DNA of 64,000 nucleotides from Apoderus coryli (taxonomy: Eukaryota > Arthropoda > Insecta > Coleoptera > Attelabidae): the NCBI GenBank assembly GCA_911728435.2, contig OU452199.1:38513253-38577252 (forward strand), given 5' to 3'. Positions 29,301-41,300 of this stretch are shown here, one piece after another (the stretch's first letter is position 1; each line of letters opens with the position of its first letter). A program made the translations under genes and the position numbers. The notes beneath the pieces are model-generated. The model was not told where the DNA came from, searched no databases, and worked only from the letters and a program-made list of their open reading frames with translations.

Positions 29301-32300
29301 AGCGAACATTAATTGAATCGGTGAGTGAAAGAACAATACAAGTGCCAAAAACGTGAATTTTATCTGAGATAGCCAAATTGTTTAGAATACCTAGACCTAT
29401 GACGTAGTGAAAGAACAGTACATATACCAACATCGTACGTGCAACAGTGTTTAGTTTTTTTTACGGCTGAGTGAAAGAAGAGTACACGTGAGGCACATGT
29501 ACTGTTGTTTCACTCATTCGCTAGTCGCCACTTTGATATTTTTCTGATGAAAATATTGATACATTATTTTAGTTACTCGATAGGCACTGACGGTGTTTGT
29601 TGGTTATAAATGAGTGCAATAACTTAGTGTTTGTTTGTAATTAAATATTTAAAAATGTCTGATACTAGTAGTGAAAATAATAGTTCTCCAGAGATGTCTT
29701 TAAAAAGACGCAAAAAACACCCTAATAAATGGAAGCAAAACAAAAGAAAATTGGCTCGTCTTAGAGGTGAGGAGTATGTTAATACGGCAGGAAAAACCAT
29801 AAACGAGAAAACGGTAGGAGAAATTAAGTAAGTTATTTTCAGTTTTGGCATATGTTTTTTGCAACTTAAATATGTTCTTTTTAGTTGCAGTGATAAGTGC
29901 ACGGAATATCTAACAGAGGGAGATAAACAAGCTATCTTATCCAAATTACTTGAAATGGAAAGTAAAGATCAGCAGGATACTTACCTCATGGGACTTATAG
30001 AATTAAAGCCTGTAGCAAGGAGACGAAAAACTAGCACAAATGCTGTAAAAAATGCAACATTTTCATACTGGATAACTCAACGAGGTATCAGGAAACGTTT
30101 ATGTAAAACAGCATTCCTTAGATTGCATGCTATTTCAAATTCTCGCCTCCAAAGACTAAACAAGCTCTTAAGGGAAGGAAATACGCCAGTAGATTTACGA
30201 GGGAAACATAACACCCGTCGACACGTTCTTCCTTCTGACGTTATTGCTAAAGTAAAAGATCACATTGAGTCTTTTCCTTCAAAAATTTCACATTACAGTA
30301 GTAAAAAGACAGTGAAGTATCTCGATGATAGATTGAATGTCAAGACTATGTACGAGCTATTTATGAAGAAATGGCCAGAACTTAATGTAAAATACGAGTA
30401 CTACCTCAAATATTTCAACGAAAATTATTCGCTGAGATTTGGTAGACCTCAAGTAGATGTATGTAGCGAGTGCGAACGTTTAGGAACATCATTGAGAGAC
30501 CCGAATCTTAATGATAATGCGAAACGGGTGCACGCTACTGAACTTATAGTCCATAAGCGTAGGGCCAAAAAGTTTTATTCGCAACTTGACACCATAACAA
30601 AATTATGCAAGGAAAGAGAAGATGTGTGTGGAATATCATTTGATTATATCCAAAATCTCCCATTACCCAATATACCCGTACAAGAAATTTTTTATTTCCG
30701 TCAGTTGTGGGTATATGCCTTCGAAGTCCATAACTTAAAAACAAATAAAGGACATTTGTATACCTACCATGAAGGCCAGGCTCTTAAAGGTCCTGATGAG
30801 GTGTGTAGTTTTCTATTGCATTATATAGAAAATAACATTCCACCGGAAATTACGGAACTTCACTTATTTTCCGACGGATGTCCTGGACAAAATCGCAACC
30901 ACACAATGGTCCGATTTTTAATGACACTTACAACAACGAAGCGTTTCAAGAAAATCGTACATTACTTTCCAGTGCGGGGCCATTCATTCTTGCCCTGCGA
31001 TAGGGATTTCGGTACTATTAAAAGGGTAATACGAAGAGCTGATCGCATATATGTTCCACAGGAATACGAACAAATGATACTAGGCTCCCGAAAGGTGTTG
31101 CCATTTACACTTACTACAATAAGCTACAAAGACATCACTGATTTCAAAAACTGGTGGCCGCAGTTTTATAAAAAAACGTCCAAGTCGTGTGATGAACAAA
31201 AAGTTAATTTTATGATTTCACAGTATAACCAGTTTACGTATAGTAGTGAAACTCCAGGATATGTTACTACAAGTGCGTTCATAGGTGGTTTTGTAACCAA
31301 AACCTTTAAACTGATGAAACCTAATGTCAATCCGCAGTTGCCTTTAGAAAAGGCATACTCCGAAGCTATTCCTATTAACGCAAAGAAGATAATCGACTTA
31401 AAGAAACTTTTACACTATTTTAGTGATGATATCCTGGAGTTTTACTACTATATTATTTCTTGGAAAGTCAAAAATGAAGATTTTTAATGAAAATTACAAA
31501 TATGTTAGTTGAATATTTATCAATAAAGCAAAAAAAAATGTTTAAAGCATTTTGTTTTTAATTGAGTGAAAGAACAATATAACTGCAGGTCATTTTTTTT
31601 CAAATAATTTCTTTAGCATTATTTTCCTTTACGATTCATGTACGTATTATTGTCAGTTAATTTAAGTTCTCTAAGTTTACAATAGATTATTAGGCCGAAA
31701 AACCCACAGTTCTTTTTTAAAACAGTTTTATATGATTTTCTCAAAATGGTCATTTTGGAGATATACTGTTCTTTCACTCACCGATTCAATTAGTATTGAT
31801 AGGTGCTATGAAATACAGGGTGTGCTATTTAAAATTAGAAAGTTATTTCAATAAATATGACTGAGAAGACAAAAAAAATTGTGACCACCCTGTAAACTAT
31901 TCATAATTACACTATACACCGACCTAATTTATGTTCTATCCACTTGCCAGTTTAAAATTTGAAACAGTTTAACTGAAAAAATGAACGCACAGAATGTTTT
32001 TCAAAATTTTTACCCTATTTTTTGTAAAAAACGTAAAAATTGAGTAAACAGTTAGATCATAATTATAACTTTACTTTTTCGATCCAAAGTATTCAATAAA
32101 TCCATAAAATATAGGGTGTTCTATTTGAAAAAATATAACTTTGATATGCATAGATGCACCTAGTAGCCCTACATACTCACACGCAAACAAATTTAGCAAT
32201 TTTAATTTTGCTTGGGTATGAGAGACCGAGGCGAATGTTCTGCCCGACCCAGTATGTATACAGGGTGTTTCATAATATGTGGGACGCATTTAACGCAAAA

Positions 32301-35300
32301 AAGTTCCTATAAACATATTATATTATGTGTATGTATTAATATTGAGTTTTTGACGTGTAATAAGCATACCAAATTTCTATTTACTGATTTACAAATTCTT
32401 GGAGAAAAATTAAAAAAATTAGAACACCCTGTAAGTATCTCGTACACAAAAGGGTTTTGGACTTGGACATATTTATGTTTATAGCACCTTTTTTCATTTT
32501 TTTGAGATGCCCTATCACATCTGTAAATTCGTCCCACATATCATGAAACCCTGTATATTCATATCGTCATAAGCCCGTTAATTTAAATACCAGTGTCAAT
32601 AATTATTGCATGCAAGAGTTAGAGTATCAGTAATTACATGAAAACAGTTTTAAACTAATGATAGTTATTATGGAATTGTGAAAACTTTTATTTATATTTT
32701 AACGTGATACATAATGTAATATGTAATCTAACCCAACCAAAGTGTCACATGATCTTGATCATTGCTGGATAATATTAAAAGTACATAGAACTACTTGTCT
32801 TTTAATTTGTCTTATATTATGTTAAGTAATATAGGTACTAGTTCCAAATCCCTTAGATAAGTTATTCATACCTAGTTAATGGTACTTACTTTTTATAATT
32901 TTGTTTTTAGACGTCATACCTGTCCACACAAAACAGACGAACCCCATTTGCATCCAGAAGGTCCACATTACATCGAACCACGAAACGAATACACCGCAAC
33001 AAAAGGCGACCGATATCCGATAAAGAAGCCGGAAGACCACCTACATCCTGAAGGTAAGACTTTCTGTTAAAAAGCCACAGGATAATTATTTACATCCCGA
33101 AGGTACGTTTACCACAATTATCCTTAATTTTCTTAAATCTATTGTACTCGTATATCCAGAAAAATGATGTGTAAATATGCAATAAAATAAAAAAAATATA
33201 TAAATAACATACAGCAAATTAGATGTCTAACTTACCCTTTTTGCTATTTCTGGCTGATGATGGCATCTTAGATCCCGAAACATGTTACACATATGAGAGG
33301 AGAGATCGAGGTGACGTTTGTTGGTTTTATTGCATCTAATTTTGCTCTCCGCATTTAAATATTACTTTCAATATTTTATTATTTCAGGTGATTTTGAGAA
33401 ACGACGTCCCGAAGAGTGGAAACCAGGTGAACGAGCCCCAATCAAGAAGCCACAGGACAATCTCCGACCTGAAGGTAAATTGATTAAATGTTTCTTCATA
33501 CAGGATTGAAGGATGTACAAAATTTTTACCCTGGGGTACCCGAAAAAAAAGCCTTTACAAAAGTAAACTTTCTTGCAGTCAAATATTTCCAAACCAAAAA
33601 AACAAATTGGCAGCCCTATATAATGTTTTGGCAACTCAACTTATTTTACATTTTTACAGGTGACTTTGAGAAAAGAAGACCTGAGCAGTGGAAACCAGGC
33701 GATAGGGCTCCAGTAAAGAAACCAGAAGATAATCTACGGCCTGAAGGTAATGATTAATAATTTCATAAAATGATTCTTCATTAAGTACATGTTTTATAAA
33801 AAAACTGTGTTATATTCCAGGCGATTTCGAGAAGCGTCGCCCCGAAGAATGGAAGCCTGGGGATCGATCTCCAATTAAGAAACCTCAAGACAATTTACGT
33901 CCCGAAGGTGATTTCGAAAAGCGGCCACAAGAAAAATGGCAACCTGGAGATCGAATGCCTACGAAAAAACCGGAAGATAACCTACGTCCTGAAGGTGAGT
34001 TTGAGCGACCTGAGAAACCAGGCTACAGCCCAGCTGAACGTCCTAAACAGAAGAAACCACAAGATAACCTTCGACCGGAAGGTGAATTCGAAAAACGTAA
34101 GCCGGAAGAGTGGAGGCCCGGCGATAGAGCTCCAGTACGCAAGCCAGAGGACAATCTTAGACCTGAGGGTGATTTTGAAAAGCCGCAACCTGAAAAATGG
34201 CAACCGGCTGAACGTCCAAAGCAAAAACGCCCTCAAGACAATCTAAGACCTGAAGGAGACTTTGAGAAGCGTCAACCAGAAGAGTGGAAACCCGGCGATA
34301 GGGCACCAGTTAAAAAACCACAAGACAATCTTAGACCTGAAGGAGATTTCGAGAAAAGAAAACCTGATGAGTGGAAACCGGGTGATAGAGCACCGGTAAA
34401 GAAACCAGAAGATAACTTGAGACCTGAAGGTAATTTTGAGATACCAGAACCAGAAAAATGGCAACCAGCTGAAAGAACTAAACCGAAGAAACCTCAAGAC
34501 AATTTACGGCCAGAAGGCGAATTTACTAAAAGAGTTGTAGAGGATTATAAAGTTATCCATGGTGAGAGAGCTGACGTTGTTCGTCGTGAAGACAACATTA
34601 CAATTGGAGGAGAATTCATAGGTAAGATCATTCTTTAATATTGGAATTTGAGGCAGCGGTTGAGGTCTTCAAAAATCATGTTTTAGCTACCATCTTCTCA
34701 CTAGACAAAGAGCTTTGAAGGGTGATTTCATGACATGCAAAAGTGTATAGATCTTAAAGGAAAAGATTCTCAAAAGCAATAAAAAATAATTTGTTTGTTC
34801 TTTCTATTCTCAATAAATAAATAGCAACCTTCGTAGTTTCCATGTATTGTCATCTATTTTTTAGATTCCTCTGTAAATTGTATCTTCTGTTGAGCAATAA
34901 AGCAATTATTATTAAAAAACCACTTGGTTACGATTAGGCTTGACTTGTGTAGGAGTGGTTTAGCTTCTAAAATATCTAACTACCTTCATATCTACCTCGT
35001 ATCTAAAAGACTAAAAAAATATTATTCTTTCAGATGAAACTACATCACGCACCGACTTCACTGGCGAATTAGTCCCCCGATCTAGTCCAGTTAGACGCAA
35101 CACCTTCACTAAGGTCGAAGGTGATTTTACATCAGATACAACAAACAAATCCGAATTCATTGATTATAGCACTACAGTAGAACGTACTGTAATAAACAAA
35201 AGAAGCGACAACCTTACCGTTGAAGGTGACATGACCTTTGACACATCTTCAACAGTTGAATACACGCAGAAAACTCCGCACGTGGAACGTCGCCGTAGGA

Positions 35301-38300
35301 CCTGGACTAAAGACGATGTAGAAAAGTTTTACTCACAGCAAAATGTGGAAACAACCACCACATCTCAAGATGTTTATAAGACCTATGATACAACAGATTT
35401 TAGAGAAACTGTTGTTATACACCGCGATAATTTGAGGCCGGAAGGACCCTTCGAAGGTACACCTAAATCTAGAGAAGACTATGTGGCGAAACTCACTGAA
35501 CGTCCAGCACCACATAAACCGAAAGATAATCTTCGGCCAGAAGGTGATTTCGAAAAAAGAAAACCGCAAGAATGGACACCTGGTGATAGAGCTCCTGTTA
35601 AGAAACCGCAAGACAATTTAAGACCAGAAGGTGAATTCGAAACCCCAGAGAAGCCTAAGTACCAACCTGCCGAAAGACCGAAGCAAAAACGGCCACAAGA
35701 TAATCTTAAACCCGAGGGTGAATTCGAGAAGCGTAGACCAGAAGAATGGCAACCTGGTGACAGAGCACCAGTCAAAAAACCTCAAGATAATTTACGTCCT
35801 GAAGGCGATTTTGAGACACCAGACAAACCAAAATACCAACCAGCAGAGCGGCCGAAACAGAAACGTCCGGAAGATAACCTTAGACCTGAAGGTGAGTTTG
35901 AACGACCAGAGAAGTTAGAGTATCGACCTGGTCAGCGTCCGAAACAAGTTCGTCCGGAGGATAATCTACGCCCCGAAGGTGACTTCGAGAAGCGTACTCC
36001 TGAGAAGTTCATTCCTGCAGAAAGGCCACAACAAAAGAGACCCGATGATAATCTTAGACCGGAAGGAGACTTTGAACGTCCAGAGAAACCATCGTTCAAA
36101 CCGGCTGAACGGCCTATTCCAAGGAAACCGGAAGATAATCTCAGACCTGAGGGAGATTTTGAACGACCGGAGAGGCCTAAATTTAAACCAGCTGAAAGAC
36201 CGAAACAAATTCGTCCTGAAGATAATTTACGCCCTGAAGGTGATTTTGAAAAGAGGCGTCCTGAGGAATGGAAACCTGGCGATAGAGCTCCAGTGAAAAA
36301 GCCACAAGACAACTTGAGACCAGAAGGTGAATTCCAAACACCCGAAAAGCCTAAATATCAGCATGCTGAAAGACCAAAACAGAAACGTCCTCAAGATAAC
36401 CTTCATCCAGAAGGTGACTTTGAAAGACCCGAAAAACCAGAATATCGTCCATCAGAACGACCAAAGCAAATTAGACCCGAAGACAACTTGAGGCCGGAAG
36501 GAGATTTCGAAACACCTGAGAAACCGCAATATCAATCGGCGGAACGTCCAAAACAGAAGAAACCTCAGGATAACTTACGTCCTGAAGGTGAATTTGTGAG
36601 ACCTTCGCCTTCACCAATTGGTCCAGCAGAAAGACGTTCGCCTATTAAACATGACGACAATTTACGTCCAGAAGGTGACTTTGAACGACCGGAAAGACCA
36701 GAGTTTAGACCGGCTGAACGTCCAAAACAAATTCGCCCAGAAGACAACTTGAGACCCGAAGGAGACTTTGAGAAACGTAGACCAGAAGAATGGAAGCCAG
36801 GCGACCGAGCACCTGTTAAAAAACCACAGGATAATTTGAGGCCAGAAGGTGATTTTGAAACACCAGAAAAGCCAAAATATCAACCGGCTGAAAGACCGAA
36901 ACAAAAACGTCCTGAAGACAATCTTCGACCTGAGGGTGAATTCGACAGACCTGATCGGCCAGAATTTAGACCAGCTGAACGACCCAAACAAATACGCCCG
37001 GAAGATAATCTTCGGCCAGAAGGTGATTTTACTACTCCAGAAAAACAAAGATACCAACCGGCGGAAAGACCAAAACAAAAGAAACCTCAGGATAACTTGC
37101 GTCCTGAAGGTGAGTTTGAGAGACCTACACCATCTCCAATCGGCCCAGCAGAAAAACGATCGCCGATTAAACATGACGATAATTTACGTCCAGAGGGAGA
37201 CTTTGAACGACCGGAAAGGCCAGAGTTTAGACCGGCTGAACGTCCAAAACAAATTCGCCCAGAAGACAACTTGAGACCCGAAGGAGACTTTGAGAAACGT
37301 AGACCAGAAGAATGGAAGCCAGGCGACCGAGCACCAGTTAAAAAACCACAGGATAATTTGAGGCCAGAAGGTGATTTTGAAACACCAGAAAAGCCAAAAT
37401 ATCAACCGGCTGAAAGACCGAAACAAAAACGTCCTGAAGACAATCTTCGACCTGAGGGTGAATTCGACAGACCTGACAGGCCAGAATTTAGACCGGCTGA
37501 ACGACCGAAACAAATACGCCCGGAAGACAATCTTCGGCCAGAAGGTGATTTTACTACTCCAGAGAAACCAAGATACCAACCGGCGGAAAGACCAAAACAA
37601 AAGAAACCTCAGGATAACTTGCGTCCTGAAGGTGAGTTTGAGAGACCTACGCCATCTCCAATCGGTCCAGCAGAAAAACGATCGCCGATTAAACATGACG
37701 ATAATTTACGTCCAGAGGGAGACTTTGAACGACCGGAAAGGCCAGAGTTTAGACCAGCGGAGCGTCCAAAACAAATTCGCCCAGAAGACAACTTGAGACC
37801 AGAAGGTGAATTCCAAACACCAGAGAAGCCTAAATATCAGCATGCTGAAAGACCAAAACAGAAACGTCCTCAAGATAACCTTCATCCAGAAGGTGAATTT
37901 GAGAGACCCGAAAAACCAGAGTATCGTCCATCAGAACGACCAAAGCAAATTAGACCCGAAGACAACTTGAGGCCGGAAGGAGATTTCGAAACACCAGAGA
38001 AACCGCAATATCAATCTGCGGAACGTCCAAAACAGAAGAAACCTCAGGATAACTTACGTCCTGAAGGTGAGTTTGAGCGACCTACGCCATCTCCAATAGG
38101 TCCAGCAGAAAAAAGATCGCCGATAAAACATGACGATAATTTACGTCCAGAGGGAGACTTTGAACGACCGGAAAGGCCAGAGTTTAGACCAGCTGAACGT
38201 CCAAAACAAATTCGCCCAGAAGACAACTTGAGACCTGAAGGAGACTTTGAGAAACGTAGACCAGAAGAATGGCGACCTGGTGATCGAGCTCCGGTGAAGA

Positions 38301-41300
38301 AACCGCAAGATAATTTAAGACCTGAAGGCGAATTTGAAACACCAGAGAAGCCAAAATACCAACCGGCAGAACGTCCAAAGCAAAAACGTCCTGAAGACAA
38401 TCTTCGACCTGAAGGTGAATTCGACAGACCTGACAGGCCAGAGTTTAGACCGGCTGAACGACCGAAACAAATACGCCCGGAAGACAATCTTCGGCCAGAA
38501 GGTGATTTTACTACTCCAGAGAAACCAAGGTACCAACCGGCGGAAAGACCAAAACAGAAGAAACCGCAGGATAATTTACGACCTGAAGGTGAGTTTGAGA
38601 GACCTACTCCATCTCCAATAGGTCCAGCAGAAAAAAGATCGCCGATAAAACATGACGATAATTTACGTCCAGAAGGAGACTTTGAACGACCGGAAAGGCC
38701 AGAGTTTAGACCAGCTGAACGTCCAAAACAAATTCGCCCAGAAGACAACTTGAGACCTGAAGGAGACTTTGAGAAACGTAGACCAGAAGAATGGCGACCT
38801 GGTGATAGAGCTCCGGTTAAGAAACCGCAAGATAATTTAAGACCTGAGGGCGAATTTGAAACACCAGAGAAGCCAAAATACCAACCGGGAGAACGTCCAA
38901 AGCAAAAACGCCCCGAGGATAACCTAAGGCCTGAAGGTGATTTCGAGAGACCTGAAAGAACAGAGTTCCGACCAGCTGAACGTCCAAAACAAGTACGTCC
39001 GGAAGATAATCTACGCCCTGAGGGAGAATTTACTACACCAGAAAAACCTAAATATGAGGCTGGTGAAAGACCGAAACAAAAGAAACCCTTGGACAATCTT
39101 CGTCCTGAAGGAGACTTCGAAAGACCAGCACCTACTCCCCTTGGACCAGCTGAAAGACGTACACCAATTAAACATAATGACAATCTTCGTCCAGAAGGTG
39201 ATTTTGAAAGACCGGAAAAACAAGGATTCAGACCAGCTGAGCGTCCTAAACAAATTAGACCAGAAGATAACTTAAAACCCGAGGGTGATTTTGAAAAACG
39301 CAGACCAGAACAATGGAGACCTGGTGATAGAGCACCAGTAAAGAAACCAGAAGATAATCTGAGACCAGAAGGTGAATTTGAGACTCCAGAGAAGCCAAAA
39401 TACCAACCTGCTGAACGTCCTAAACAGAAGAAACCTCAAGATAACTTACGTCCTGAGGGAGATTTTGAGAGGCCATCACCAACACATATTGGTCCTGCTG
39501 AACGACGTTCACCAATCAAACATGATGACAACCTGCGGCCAGAGGGAGACTTTGAACGACCAGAAAGACCAGAATTTAGACCTGCAGAACGTCCACAACA
39601 AATTCGACCAGAAGACAACTTGAGACCTGAAGGCGAATTCGAAACGCCCGAGAAACCCAAATACCAACCTGCCGAGCGTCCTCATCAAAAGAAACCTCAA
39701 GATAACTTACGTCCTGAGGGAGACTTTGAGAGACCATCACCAAGACCTATTGGCCCAGCTGAACGTCGTTCACCAATCAAACATGATGACAATTTACGGC
39801 CTGAAGGAGATTTCGAAAGACCCGAAAAACCAGGATTCAGACCAGCCGAACGTCCCAAACAAGTTCGCCCTGAAGACAATTTGAAACCGGAAGGCGAATT
39901 CGATACACCAGAGAAACCAAAATATCAACCTGCTGATCGACCAAAACAAAAAAGGCCTCAAGACAATCTTAAACCAGAAGGTGAGTTCGAACGACCAGAA
40001 ATTAAGGAAATTGGACCTGCAGAACTACGGAAACCAATTAGACATCATGATAATCTTCGCCCTGAAGGGGAAATGCAAATTGTACGCAAAGATGACTATA
40101 AGGTCACCAGAGGTGAACGTGTCGACATTGTTAAACATGAAGATAACCTGCGAATGGAAGGTGAATGGGATATTCGTCGTAGAGATGATTATACAACAGT
40201 TGAAAAGGTCGATAGAAGTAAAATCGTAAGACACGAAGATAATCTGAAGATGGAGGGTGAATGGGATATTCGCCGTCGTGAGGATTACACAAATGTCACT
40301 AGGGTCGACAAAACGGAAATAGTGCGTCATGAGGATAATTTACGCATTGAAGGTGACTTTACTGATAGCAGAACTAGAGATGATTTCAAAGTAGTCAAAG
40401 GTGAACGCTACGAAATCGTTAAACCGAAAGACAATCTTAAACCAGAAGGTGAGTTTATTGATCACACCTCAAGGGAAGATTATACAGTCACAAAAGGTGA
40501 ACGCGCACAAGTTATTATTCGTCAAGATAACCTTCGAATGGAAGGTGAATTTAACGAGTACCGAAAGAGAGACGAATTTACTACTCGTACAGAGAAGACA
40601 GAAGTTATACGTCATGAAGATAATCTTAAACTTGAGGGAACATTTGATAGGCCAACACCTTCCAAAATTGGTCCAGGTGAACGTAGAACACCAATTAGAC
40701 ACGAAGACAACCTGCACCCCGAAGGAGATTTTGAACGTCCGGATAAACCAAAATATAGCCCGGCAGAACGTCCTTCTCCTAAGAAACCACAAGACAATCT
40801 CCGTCCTGAAGGAGAATTCGAACGTCCATCACCAAGTAAAATTGGTCCAGGCGAAAGAAGATCTCCAATTAGACACGAAGATAATCTACATCCCGAAGGA
40901 GACTTCGATCGACCCGACAAACCAAAATACAGGCCAGGAGAACGTCCTACTCCAACGAAGCCACAAGACAATCTCCGTCCTGAAGGAGAATTCGAACGTC
41001 CATCACCAAGTAAAATTGGTCCAGGCGAGAGAAGATCTCCAATTAGACACGAAGACAATCTACATCCCGAAGGAGATTTCGATCGACCCGACAAACAAAA
41101 ATACAGGCCAGGAGAACGACCTACTCCAAAGAAACCACAAGACAATCTCCGTCCTGAAGGAGAATTCGAACGTCCATCACCAAGTAAAATTGGTCCAGGC
41201 GAGAGAAGATCTCCAATTAGACACGAAGATAATTTACGTCCTGAAGGTTCCTTCGAAACACCGAAGAAACCTGGGTTTACTCCTGCTGAAAGGCCAGTAC

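Larger units (their letters stand above)
29311..31796 (+). mobile_element. Apparently intact DNA transposon with repeated subterminal motifs
   Basis: The inverted ends share AATTGAATCGGTGAGTGAAA followed by GAACA (left 29311-29335; right, inverted, about 31768-31792). A 17-bp motif close to GAGTGAAAGAACAGTAC occurs at 29323, 29405 and 29469, inverted at 29499, then at 31564 and inverted at 31763. It is found in the non-coding ends and not in the ORF. These look like transposase-binding sites. The element carries a single spliced gene with no lesion. No target-site duplication could be fixed. Confidence 0.7.
2522..32910 (+). other. 30.4-kb intron filled with mobile elements
   Basis: Donor GTAAGT at 2522 and acceptor TTTTTAG ending at 32910 join a split Gly codon within a recognisable Cys motif, so this whole span is one intron. 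Everything annotated between these coordinates is intronic to the giant gene. Confidence 0.85.

Noticed and set aside
29624..29944. 106-residue minus ORF opposite the transposase first exon
   Set aside because: Antisense shadow of the spliced transposase gene.
38044..39183. 379-residue minus-strand ORF and several 60-180 residue antisense ORFs in 35-41 kb
   Set aside because: They are antisense shadows of the 87-nt coding repeat: their SPSGRRLSSGR pattern is the reverse reading of DNLRPEG units.
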